The translations under genes and the position numbers were made by a program. Positions 32,837-41,771 of a DNA stretch of 64,000 nucleotides are shown piece by piece. The notes under the pieces are model-generated. The model was not told the origin of the DNA. It saw nothing but the letters and a program-made list of their open reading frames with translations, and ran no database searches. This DNA is from Paenibacillus melissococcoides (GTDB taxonomy: Bacteria > Bacillota > Bacilli > Paenibacillales > Paenibacillaceae). The DNA is taken from positions 248,001-312,000 of the forward strand of contig CALYLO010000008.1 in the NCBI GenBank assembly GCA_944800085.1, read 5' to 3'. Positions within the stretch are counted from its first letter, which is position 1, and every line of letters begins with the position of its first letter.

Positions 32837-35146
32837 TTAACGATTCAGTGCTTCCTCGTCCGCAGGCTGGGAGCTTGCCACGCGCTCCAGCATCTCCTCG
32901 ACGACGAGATGAGGCGATTTATGCTGCAGCCATTGCTGGCCGAACATTTGAATAATTTTAATCAACGGGAAATCATTCCAAAATCCGACGAATTCCTCGT
33001 TCAAAGTGACAGGCTCTTCCACATGCCGGTTCATATCCGCCAGGTATTCCTCCAGCACCGCCCGCGAATGAGGGGAACGCAGCCAATCGCTCAGCAGGCT
33101 GAAGCGGTGAAATTCCACGGCTTGCATGCCGAAGTCGCAATGCAGCCGGCAGCGGAGCCGGATATCGCGCGAGGAGCTTCCCGCCAGGATATTGAAATAC
33201 CCGGTATCGGCCACCCAGCATTGCTCCTTGGTGTTATAATAGGAAAAGTCCCTCCGGTCCAACGTAAAATGAACTTTTGCCGTTTCTCCCGGCTTCAGGC
33301 CGACTTTTGCGAAAGCCTTCAGTTCTTTGTCCGGACGCACCCACTGGCATTCCTCGTCATTCACATACAACTGGATGATCTCCTTGCCGCTTCGGGTGCC
33401 TGTATTGCGAATGACGCAGGTGACATGCACTTCGTCTCCCGCCTGAACCGCCTCGAGCGAAGCATATTCGAATGTCGTATAGGACAGGCCATGGCCGAAC
33501 GGGAACTGAGGCTCCAACTGCTTCCGATCATAGTATCGGTATCCGGTGAACAGCCCCTCCCTATAATACAGCTTCCCGTTCTCGCCGCGCGGATAGAGAT
33601 ACGCGGGGGTGTCCGACAGCTTGCCCGGGAATGTCTCCGACAGCTTGCCCGAAGGATTGACCAGCCCGAACAGAATCTCGGCGATGGCTCTGCCTCCGCC
33701 TTGACCGGACAGCCAGCCCTGAATCACGCAAGGCACTTGATCAATCCAATGGCGCATGACGAGGGCGGTTCCGCTGCTGAGAACGACGATACAATTCGGT
33801 TGGGCTTCGGCTACCGCTTGAATCAGCTTACTCTGATGGCCTGGCAGGTCGATCGAGGCGATGTCGAGCCCCTCCGACTCAGAGGATTCGGGTTGTCCGG
33901 CGAAGATAATCGCCACATCCGAACGTGCAGCCAGTTCCGCGCTCTCCTTGATCAAGGCTTCATCGATCTGATCGATCGGGGCAGCTTGGGCATAGCCTTC
34001 CGCATAGCGAAGCTCAAGGCGCCCGCCGGCGATGTCTTGGAGCTCGTCCCAAGGGATATCGACGCGCGTCGGCGTCACTTTGGCGCTTCCCGCTCCCTGA
34101 ATTCTCGGCTGCTTCGCGAACCGCCCGATGACGGCGGCGGATGACAGGCGCTCAGGCTGAAGCGGGAGCAGCCCGTTGTCATTTTTCAACAGAACCATGC
34201 TCTCGGCGTCCGCACGGCGGGCCAATTCATGCCGTTCCTCGGCGGATTGGATCTCTACCGCCCGGTGCTCTTTCGTCCGGCGAACCAACTCCACAATTCT
34301 TCTCACGCATGCATCCAATTCCCGTTCTTCTAATTCCCCGGATTGCACCGCTTGGACGATCGCTTTCGTATGATAATGAGCGGGACCCGGCATCTCCAGA
34401 TCGAGACCTGCCTTGATGCCTTTGATGCGATTGTCTACGGCGGTCCAATCGGAGAGGACGACGCCGTCATACCCCCATTCTTCCCGCAGAATCCGCTTCA
34501 GCAAGAATTCGTTCTCACTGGTGTAATCGCCATTGAGCAGGTTGTAAGAGCACATGATCGTCCACGGCTCCGCTTTTTTCACAATTCGTTCGAACGCGCT
34601 CAAATAGATTTCGCGCAGCGTGCGCTCATCCACCTCCGAGCTGGTGATCATCTTTTCGTACTCCTGATTATTGCAGGCGAAGTGCTTGACGGAGGCAGCC
34701 ACGCCCTGGCTTTGGAGCCCGTCCACGAAGGCGGCCCCCAGTTCTCCGGTCAGGCATGGATCCTCCGAATAATACTCGAAGTTGCGTCCGCCCAGCGGCG
34801 TTCGCTTCATATTGATGCCCGGCCCGAGCAAGATATCGGCATCGAGCTCCCGGCTTTCCTTCCCAAGCGCGATGCCGAGCTCGCGCAGCAGCTCCACGTT
34901 CCACGACGAGCCGATCGCCGAGCCTGTCGGGTAGCACGTAGCCGGCACATTGTCCCCCAAGATTCCGAGCTCTTCCGTGCTGGCCGTCTTCCGGATTCCG
35001 TTCGTGCCGTCATACATGGCGAGCGAAGGAATATTCAGCCGATCGATGCTTTTGGTCATCCACATGTTCAATCCCGCGCAGATCGACGCCTTTTCTTCCA
35101 GCGTTAACTGCGTCAGAATCATGTCCGTTTCAAATGCTGTTTTCAT
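32837..35146 (-). CDS. Glycoside hydrolase family 3 beta-glucosidase
   Basis: Cytoplasmic-type enzyme of 769 aa without signal peptide. GH3 N-domain with SLAMYDGTNGIRK, the Lys-His pair GVAASVKHFACNNQE, and the nucleophile Asp in YDGVVLSDWTAV. C-domain follows (ALVMRHWIDQVPCVIQGWLSGQGGGRAIAEILFG), then a fibronectin-III-like C-terminus (FPFGHGLSYTTFEY; KVGLKPGETAKVHFTLDRRDFSYY). Likely releases glucose from beta-glucosides, possibly after deacylation-free uptake by the IIC protein encoded 34 bp upstream. A short extra C-terminal helical tail follows the Fn3 domain. Confidence 0.9.
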   Translation of the reverse strand: MKTAFETDMILTQLTLEEKASICAGLNMWMTKSIDRLNIPSLAMYDGTNGIRKTASTEELGILGDNVPATCYPTGSAIGSSWNVELLRELGIALGKESRELDADILLGPGINMKRTPLGGRNFEYYSEDPCLTGELGAAFVDGLQSQGVAASVKHFACNNQEYEKMITSSEVDERTLREIYLSAFERIVKKAEPWTIMCSYNLLNGDYTSENEFLLKRILREEWGYDGVVLSDWTAVDNRIKGIKAGLDLEMPGPAHYHTKAIVQAVQSGELEERELDACVRRIVELVRRTKEHRAVEIQSAEERHELARRADAESMVLLKNDNGLLPLQPERLSSAAVIGRFAKQPRIQGAGSAKVTPTRVDIPWDELQDIAGGRLELRYAEGYAQAAPIDQIDEALIKESAELAARSDVAIIFAGQPESSESEGLDIASIDLPGHQSKLIQAVAEAQPNCIVVLSSGTALVMRHWIDQVPCVIQGWLSGQGGGRAIAEILFGLVNPSGKLSETFPGKLSDTPAYLYPRGENGKLYYREGLFTGYRYYDRKQLEPQFPFGHGLSYTTFEYASLEAVQAGDEVHVTCVIRNTGTRSGKEIIQLYVNDEECQWVRPDKELKAFAKVGLKPGETAKVHFTLDRRDFSYYNTKEQCWVADTGYFNILAGSSSRDIRLRCRLHCDFGMQAVEFHRFSLLSDWLRSPHSRAVLEEYLADMNRHVEEPVTLNEEFVGFWNDFPLIKIIQMFGQQWLQHKSPHLVVEEMLERVASSQPADEEALNR

Positions 35147-35180
35147 TGCCAGACCTCCTGTATTATGCTATCGTAGTTTT

Positions 35181-36416
35181 TTATCGTTGCGTTTGTTGTT
35201 CTTTTTTGCATTCCTGCATGTCGTACGCTTTGAAGAAAGGGAACCAGACAGCGAACATGATGAGCAGGACCGCCGCCAATAAGATCAAGCCCCCGATTCC
35301 CGACACGATGTACGTTGAGATGCCAAGCGGGGTATACCACATCTGGAACAGCTGGCTTGGAATGGCGGCAAGCCCAAGATCCAGCGCGACATAGACGATA
35401 ATCGGAACAATCAATCCGTTGATCCACATCGGGATCATCAAGATCGGATTGAACGCGATCGGGGCGCCATAGATGACCGGCTCGTTGATATTGAACAGCG
35501 AGGGCACCAGCGTCGTCTTGCCGATTGCGCTCAGCCGCTTCGATTTGGCGAAGAGGAACCAGATGACCAGCGGCAGCGTGGCGCCCATGCCGCCTACCCC
35601 GACCCAGCCGGAGAAGAAGGTCTCGAAGGTATTGATATTCGTTGGCTCCAAGCCCTGGGCGACAGCGGCGGCGTTGGCTTCGATGGCCGGCAGCCAGATC
35701 GCGTAAAATATCGGCATCAGCACCCAGGGGCTGACTCCGAAGGAATACAGGAACACGCCGATGAAATTGAACAGCACGAACCCGATTAAGCTTTGACTAA
35801 TCTGATTCAACGGTTCGAACACATTCAAGATCAGGACGAAGATATCGAACTGCAGCGGATACGTCAGAATCCATCCGGCCAACAAGATCAGGGCAATCGG
35901 CACGAGAAAGTCGAACCAATCGACGATGAACTCCGGAAGACTCGTATCTTTTTTGAAAAAAGAAAACCGGTGAAAGGCGCTAAAGATAACGGCGACAAGC
36001 ACGCCGACGATGAGCGAAGTGAACATGCCGCTCGGTCCGAACCGCTCCAGCATGAAGCTGATCGTTCCATCTTCCCCGAATTCCGGCTTCAGCAGCATCA
36101 GGTAGAAGGATAGTCCGGTACAACCCGCGATCAGCTTGATTTTATGGCGTTCTTTCTGCTCCATCACTTTATAAGGGGTGAGAAAAGCGATGAATAGCCC
36201 CAGCAGGCCGAAGCTGAAGGTTGAGACCGGCGACAAATCCGGCATTCCCGGGATAAAATCATTGAGAATGGACAGCAGCGTAATCAAAGAGCCGATAAAC
36301 ACCATCGGCAGAGCAATCATGATCGAGTCCTGGATCGAGGCAACCCATACATTTTTCGTGAATGTATCTAATCTGGGGGCAAAACGTTCATTCATCCACT
36401 TCATAAACCGATCCAT
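35181..36416 (-). CDS. PTS permease IIC, lactose/cellobiose family
   Basis: 411 aa multi-pass membrane protein (CelB/LicC type) that forms the sugar channel of a cellobiose-class phosphotransferase system. Landmarks are MDRFMKWMNERFAPRLDTFTKNVWVASIQDSIM, SLFNINEPVIYGAPIAFNPILMIP (substrate site) and GVGGMGATLPLVIWFLFAKSKRL. ATG at 36416 has AAGGAGG upstream. No IIA or IIB genes are beside it, so it must share these from elsewhere. It pairs with the following GH3 enzyme. Confidence 0.92.
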   Translation of the reverse strand: MDRFMKWMNERFAPRLDTFTKNVWVASIQDSIMIALPMVFIGSLITLLSILNDFIPGMPDLSPVSTFSFGLLGLFIAFLTPYKVMEQKERHKIKLIAGCTGLSFYLMLLKPEFGEDGTISFMLERFGPSGMFTSLIVGVLVAVIFSAFHRFSFFKKDTSLPEFIVDWFDFLVPIALILLAGWILTYPLQFDIFVLILNVFEPLNQISQSLIGFVLFNFIGVFLYSFGVSPWVLMPIFYAIWLPAIEANAAAVAQGLEPTNINTFETFFSGWVGVGGMGATLPLVIWFLFAKSKRLSAIGKTTLVPSLFNINEPVIYGAPIAFNPILMIPMWINGLIVPIIVYVALDLGLAAIPSQLFQMWYTPLGISTYIVSGIGGLILLAAVLLIMFAVWFPFFKAYDMQECKKEQQTQR

Positions 36417-36471
36417 AGGCCGTTCCTCCTTATGTTGATTCATTCGTGCACATCCCCAGTGTAGATGAAAA

Positions 36472-36485
36472 TGAATGCGCTTTCT
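36472..36485 (-). promoter_or_regulatory. cre-like site ahead of the PTS-GH3 operon
   Basis: TGAATGCGCTTTCT differs from the ideal cre TGAAAGCGCTTTCA at two positions. It lies 56 bp before the IIC start, in the expected promoter region, suggesting CcpA control. Confidence 0.5.
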
Positions 36486-36573
36486 TGGCCTTTATTGCCG
36501 ACCCGGGGGGCGTTTTTTGTTCTTCTGGCCGCCGCGAACCGGAACGGGAAGCGGAGGATGCGGCCCGAGACAG

Positions 36574-36604
36574 CAAAAAACACCCTCTCGTTGCAAAAGG
36601 GTGT
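36574..36604 (-). terminator. Rho-independent terminator of the AraC-GH39 gene
   Basis: On the minus strand ACACCCT/AGGGTGT (36580-36586 with 36598-36604) is followed by a T-run (AAAAAA at 36575-36580 on the plus strand). Confidence 0.8.
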
Positions 36605-36612
36605 CTTCCACT

Positions 36613-39102
36613 TCAATATTGGCGCTGCAAGGTCACAAGCTGCACGCCATGCGGCGGAATCACGAAGCGGCGGTCGAAGGAAGAGATGCCTTCGAGGAAC
36701 TCCACCGTGACGGCCGGCCCCGTTCTCCGCCGTAAATAATCGATTTCCTCCTCGCTCGGCGCGCCGGGAGCGCCCATGCGCACCCACTCGTCGAACAGCG
36801 AGCCATGATCGCGGTCGAGCCGGTACGTTGTCGCCTTATAGTCCCCCGACAGCCCGCCGAGATGAAGCGCGACTTCCAGATCCCCTTTTTCCTCAAATAC
36901 CGTATATCTGTCCCGCTCCGTCAGCCCGGACCAATCGCCGCTCGCGAACAAGGGATCGACATGAACGTAATGGTATAACAGAATCGAATAGTCGCCGCCC
37001 GCTGCCGTAATGGCATACCCGTCGCCCTGCCGGAGAAGGTTCCCCCTCAGCTTGGCAAGAAGCTCGAACGCGTAGTAGGCGGGCTTCCTTAATCCATTGC
37101 TGTTGATTAAGCCGAAGCCGCCGTGCAAGATGGCGGGAACGGCCTGGCTCTCCTCGAACACGTCCGTGAACGACCAGAAGCCGAGCGAGTGAAGATTCCC
37201 ATGAGACTGGAGCGCATGCCGCAAAATGAACGGAGCCATGAACATGGTGTCGTGAATATAATTCCGGTCGTAGAGCGAGAAGTTCCACTCCGTCACATGC
37301 AGTTCCGGCATCACGGGGAGCTGTGCGGCCTGGAGCTTGCCGCGGACCCGCTCGATCGTCCTGCCGTAAAAATCAGGCGGCATAATGGTCGTCAGGCGGG
37401 CTTCATATTTGGTGAACGGGTACTCGGAATAGACGTGGAACGAGAAGAAATCAAGCGGCGCTTGGGAGATCCGGCAATAGTCGAAAAAATCTTCCGCCCA
37501 TGTATCGTTCCATATCGATCCGTATCCGAGCGCGGGACCGCCCGTTCTCAGATCGGGATCCACCGATTTGACCGCCTCCGCCGTAGCCTGGTAAAAGCGA
37601 AAGTACTCCTCCCGCGTTCCCGCCCAGCAGATGCCTTCCAGGTCCGGCTCGTTCCACACCTCAAAATACCACTGCTTCACTTCCTCCAGCCCGTACCGGT
37701 TCACGCAATGGCGCACAAACTGGCGCACCAGCTCCGTCCATTTGTCCATGTCGCGGGGCGGCGAGATGTTGCCCTTCCACCAAAAAATGGTCTCGTCGGA
37801 GCGGCGCAGCAGCGAAGGCATGAAGCCCAGCTCGACAAACGGCCTTGTTCCGGCGCTCAGCAGAAAGTCATACAGCCGATCCACATAAGACCAGTTGTAG
37901 ACGGGCGCGCCGTCTTCCGTCTCGTTGTAGATCATCATCTCGTCGCTGAAAATTCCGTGAAAGCGAATGTGGCGGAACCTCAGCCTGGACTGCATCTCCC
38001 GGAACTGCTCCTGCCAATCGGCGCGGAGTCCCTCGATCGCCCGCCCGGCCGTGGTGAGCATCCTCCAGTTGGGATCGTAGGGATGAACCGGATCATCCGC
38101 GTGAACATCAATGGAGATGCTGTCGCTGGCCAGCGGCCGGCTGAGCGGCAGCTCATGGCCGCGCCCCAGATAAGCGTACAAGGAATCCATCGCCTGGATC
38201 GTGTCGATATCGTAATAAGCGCCATTGATCGGGCCCGTGCTTATATTCCAGCGGCTGCTTTTTTTAAGCGTGTCCCGCTCCTGCTTCTCCCGGTAGCCTG
38301 TCGGGGTCGCGCCATACTTTTCCTTGAAATAGGTGTTGAAGGCTTTTACATTGGCGAAGCCGCATTCCGAAGCGATCTGCGTCACGGTTTTGTTGGTGCC
38401 CGCGAGCAGTTCGGCGGATTTCTCCAAGCGGATGAGCGTCAAGTATTTTTGGAACGGGATGCCGATCTTGTCTTTGAAAAAATGGGAAAAATAGTGCAGG
38501 CTTAAATGCTCCTGCCGCGCGATATCCTGAAGCGTGATTTTTTGGCTGTAATGCTTATCTATATATTGAAGCACCCGGTTCAATCGTCTGAGTTCGTACT
38601 CGTTGCCTGGTTCGGCTCCCGGTTCGCCGTCAGGAAGCGACGCATGCGGGAAGGAACGCGCAAGATGCCCGATCAGCATATGCAGCAGCCCTACGGCGCA
38701 CGAGCGGTAGCCGGGCGGCTTCTTGTTCAGCTCCCACGCCATTCGCGCCAGGTAATGGCGGAGCTTGTCATGCTCAGGCTTGCCGTCGGCCCCGCGGTCA
38801 AGCGAACTGCAATGAATATGCATGGGCCGCTCAAGCAGCTCGGGACTGAACTGCAGGGTTAGCAATACGTTGTCCTGGCCCGTCTTTTCGATTTTGTGCG
38901 CGGACAAGCTGTTGATGAACAGGAAATCGCCGGGATGATATTCATGATTGTCCCGGCCGACATAGATCCGCACGCTCCCCTGCAGGACGCAGATCATCTC
39001 CACCTCTTTGTGCCAATGGAAATGAACATGATCGACGCTGTTGACGAACATGCGGAACGGCATGTCATCCTGGTGTTCGATGAACTCGTACAAGTATTTC
39101 AT
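36613..39102 (-). CDS. AraC-type regulator fused to a GH39-like glycosidase
   Basis: 829 aa single protein with two parts. The N-terminal 280 residues are an AraC regulator: a cupin-like sensor (FHWHKEVEMICVLQGSVRIYVGRD) and two helix-turn-helix units (ITLQDIARQEHLSLHYFSHFFKDKIG; KTVTQIASECGFANVKAFNTYFKEKYGATPTGYR). The rest resembles family 39 glycosidases (beta-xylosidase type) with acid/base Glu in FEVWNEPDLEG and nucleophile Glu in HVTEWNFSLYD, so both catalytic residues are kept. No signal peptide. ATG at 39102 follows GAGGAGGAATACC. It may sense a sugar through the hydrolase part; function inferred. Confidence 0.88.
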   Translation of the reverse strand: MKYLYEFIEHQDDMPFRMFVNSVDHVHFHWHKEVEMICVLQGSVRIYVGRDNHEYHPGDFLFINSLSAHKIEKTGQDNVLLTLQFSPELLERPMHIHCSSLDRGADGKPEHDKLRHYLARMAWELNKKPPGYRSCAVGLLHMLIGHLARSFPHASLPDGEPGAEPGNEYELRRLNRVLQYIDKHYSQKITLQDIARQEHLSLHYFSHFFKDKIGIPFQKYLTLIRLEKSAELLAGTNKTVTQIASECGFANVKAFNTYFKEKYGATPTGYREKQERDTLKKSSRWNISTGPINGAYYDIDTIQAMDSLYAYLGRGHELPLSRPLASDSISIDVHADDPVHPYDPNWRMLTTAGRAIEGLRADWQEQFREMQSRLRFRHIRFHGIFSDEMMIYNETEDGAPVYNWSYVDRLYDFLLSAGTRPFVELGFMPSLLRRSDETIFWWKGNISPPRDMDKWTELVRQFVRHCVNRYGLEEVKQWYFEVWNEPDLEGICWAGTREEYFRFYQATAEAVKSVDPDLRTGGPALGYGSIWNDTWAEDFFDYCRISQAPLDFFSFHVYSEYPFTKYEARLTTIMPPDFYGRTIERVRGKLQAAQLPVMPELHVTEWNFSLYDRNYIHDTMFMAPFILRHALQSHGNLHSLGFWSFTDVFEESQAVPAILHGGFGLINSNGLRKPAYYAFELLAKLRGNLLRQGDGYAITAAGGDYSILLYHYVHVDPLFASGDWSGLTERDRYTVFEEKGDLEVALHLGGLSGDYKATTYRLDRDHGSLFDEWVRMGAPGAPSEEEIDYLRRRTGPAVTVEFLEGISSFDRRFVIPPHGVQLVTLQRQY

Positions 39103-39215
39103 GGTATTCCTCCTCGCAAGCGCGGCATCGTTCGATTCGCACTTGATCCGAACGGACGGCTGCGCCCATTGCTCCTTCATCCGCACTTTCACTGTAGCAC
39201 GAGCTCCCGCTCCTG

Positions 39216-40253
39216 TCATTCCGTCTCGTTCTCGAAGTAGCGCCGGTCCTTCAAAAACAGCTTCCAGAACAAATAAAAGACCGGGACGAGGAGCAGGGCG
39301 CTGACGATATAGCTGATGAGCAGCGAGCGGAAGATCGCCGGATTCGTGATGCTCGCTTCAATCGTCAGCTCCGGGTAAATAATGTACGGCAAATGAGCTC
39401 TCCCGTACGCGTAGCTGGCGAAGGCGTACTGCAAAATGACGAGCGCGACGGCGGCCCGGGAATGCCCCTTCCAGCCGTCCCGGCGCGGGACGAACAGACA
39501 GGCATAACCGATGGCGAAGGCGGCCGCGGACAGCGCGAAGCCGAGCCATTGCTGGCGGAAGCCCTCGACGATCCAGGCAGCTTCCGGCTGGACGGTAAGC
39601 GTGACGGCGATCGCGGTCAGCAGGCTGAAGGGCCCGAAGATGACGGCCCAGCGCCGGTAGATGCGGTAGGTCGCGGCATCGCGCGCCTCGCGGGAGTAAT
39701 CGGCCAGGAACAGGGCCGAGAAGAACAGCTCCGTCGCGTAGCCGAAGGCGAGATGGGCATACAGCGTCGGGCTGGCCAGCAGCTTCCCGAAGTCGAGCGT
39801 CATGCCGCCGTCCGGGTGCTCTATGATGAAGCCGCCGAGCGTCACGGGGAGCACCGAGACGAGCAGCCCGGGGATGAGCAGCCCGGTCACGCCCGAGATG
39901 ATGCTGATCGTCCGCCCGTACCGGTGGACGGAATAGCCATACACGAGGAAGGCGCTGCGGAGCGTGAGCAGCACGAGCACGAGACAGACGGGGACGAGCA
40001 GCACGGAAGCGAGCCCGAGCGTCGCCCCGGGGAAAAAGCCGACGAGCGCGACAACGAACAGGACCAGGAACGTGTTGGTGACTTTCCACGAAGGAGACAA
40101 ATACCGGTTGGCCAGCTCGGCGGCCCGGCCGTCCTCGCTGCGGCGGCCATAGATCATCGACCAAAAGCCGGCTCCGAAATCGACGGAGCCGAGCAGACTG
40201 TAGACGAACAGGAACACCCACAATATCGAAATCGCGATCGTGGCATCGGTCAT
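39216..40253 (-). CDS. cydB: Cytochrome bd quinol oxidase subunit II
   Basis: 345 aa with eight to nine membrane helices. Landmarks: N-terminal ILWVFLFVYSLLGSVDFGAGFW, the repeated hydrophobic pairs, and a C-terminal helix before LFWKLFLKDRRYFEN. Starts with ATG overlapping the end of cydA by four bases. Because cydA carries an early stop, this subunit may be made without a working partner. Confidence 0.92.
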   Translation of the reverse strand: MTDATIAISILWVFLFVYSLLGSVDFGAGFWSMIYGRRSEDGRAAELANRYLSPSWKVTNTFLVLFVVALVGFFPGATLGLASVLLVPVCLVLVLLTLRSAFLVYGYSVHRYGRTISIISGVTGLLIPGLLVSVLPVTLGGFIIEHPDGGMTLDFGKLLASPTLYAHLAFGYATELFFSALFLADYSREARDAATYRIYRRWAVIFGPFSLLTAIAVTLTVQPEAAWIVEGFRQQWLGFALSAAAFAIGYACLFVPRRDGWKGHSRAAVALVILQYAFASYAYGRAHLPYIIYPELTIEASITNPAIFRSLLISYIVSALLLVPVFYLFWKLFLKDRRYFENETE

Positions 40254-41623
40254 GTAAAGGCCTCCTCCGTATGCGGACGGTCATGGTCCGGCGTCGGCTC
40301 CTGCAGCTCCGCGGAGACGGGATGCCGCCGGAAGTAGAAGCGAAGCACGAGCGCCGTCAGCACGAGCAGCAGCACATAGATCCCGACGAAGAGGAGGAAC
40401 AAGGAGCCCATATCGCCGCTCTGCAGTGCCGCCTCCGACGTGCGCTGGATGCGATAGATCGTCCACGGCTGGCGCGCGGAGCAACTGAAAATCCAGCCGG
40501 TCTCGATGGACAGCAGCGACAGCGGTCCGGTGACGGCCAGCGCATAGCGCAGCCAGCGCGGATAAGGGCGCGGCGATTGGCGCGTGAACGCGCGCCACAG
40601 CACGACCGCAAGCGACAGCCCGAGCAGGCCGAAGCCGATCACGACCATCAGGTTGAACAAGGTGTGGACGAAGAGCGGCGGCCAATCCTCGCGCGGAATC
40701 TCATTGAGCCCCTTCACCTCGGCGTCGAACCGGTTCGAGGCGAGGAAGCTGAGCAGGCCCGGGAATTCGATGCCGTATTTGATCGTCTGCGTCTCGGGAT
40801 CGGGAATGCCGCCGAGGACGAGCGGCGCATGGGTCGTCGTCTCGAACTAGGCCTCGGCCGCAGCCAGCTTCTCCGGATTGTGGCGGTACATCGACTGGGC
40901 GGCGGCATGGCCGTTCACCGCGGTGGCGAGCGTCATGACGAGCCCGATGACGAGGCCGAGCATGAGCCCCTTGCGGTGATAGGCGGCTTCCCGCTCCGTC
41001 ACATTGCGTTTGAGAAGGCGCCAGGCCGCGACGGTCACGACGAAGAAGGCGCCGGTCATATAGGCCGTACTGAGCACGTGCAGCGCCGAGGTCGCATACG
41101 ACGGATTGAAGAAGGCCGCCCAAGGATCGACGTCGGCAATCTTCCCGTCGGCGACGCGGAAGCCGGCCGGCGTATTCATCCAGGCCTGGGCGGCCGTAAT
41201 CAGCGCGGCGGAGGCGCTGGCTCCGACCATGACGAAGAAGACGCTCAGGATGCGCATGCCATGGGTCAAGCGATCGGCCGCATAGAAGTAGATGGCCATA
41301 AATAAAGCCTCGAAGAAAAAGGCCCAGATCTCGATCTGGAACGGAAGCGCGATGACTTGGCCGACGATCTCCATGAAGCCCGGCCACAAGAGGGCGAGCA
41401 TGACGCCGACGATGGTGCCTGAGGGAATGGCGACCCCGAGCAGGATGCCCAGCGTTTTGGTCCAGCGCTTCGCCATGATCGCATAATCCGAGTCCTTCTT
41501 GCGCCAGTACATAATCTCCGCGAAGACGATCATGAGCGACATGCCGACCCCCAGCGTCGCGAATATAATGTGGAAGGCCATCGACGTGCCGAACAGGGAG
41601 CGGGTCATCGTAACGGAATCCAT
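40250..41623 (-). pseudogene. cydA: Cytochrome bd oxidase subunit I, interrupted by an in-frame TAG
   Basis: A 457-codon reading frame of normal CydA length encodes all main parts, but codon 259 is TAG (plus-strand 40847-40849). Before it: MAFHIIFATLGVGMSLM with the N-terminal haem His (H18), IEIWAFFFEALFMAIYFY, SALHVLSTAYMTGAFF. After the stop the same frame goes on: FETTTHAPLVLGG, then KYGIEFPGLLSFLASN and GWIFSCSARQPWTIY. The family normally reads straight through here, so one base change (for example TTG to TAG) has likely broken the gene, unless it is a sequencing error. AGAGGTG precedes the ATG. Confidence 0.88.
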
Positions 41624-41710
41624 ACATACACACCTCTTCTGCTGTCATTTCCGCCTAGTGTGTGGAAAATAGGTGCGGAATATGCATGATTACCCAGTTC
41701 GCCGGCACGC

Positions 41711-41756
41711 AAAAAGCCCGCTTGCGCTATCGGGAATATCCCCGGCGCAAGCGGGC
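41711..41756 (-). terminator. Rho-independent terminator of the lysine permease gene
   Basis: GCCCGCTTGCGC (41716-41727) pairs perfectly with GCGCAAGCGGGC (41745-41756); on the minus strand it is followed by TTTTT. Confidence 0.92.
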
Positions 41757-41771
41757 CTGATTAAATTCTCG

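Noticed and set aside
40250..40717. Separate short gene for the C-terminal part of CydA
   Set aside because: It is in the same frame as the upstream part and separated only by one TAG, so a broken cydA is the simpler reading.
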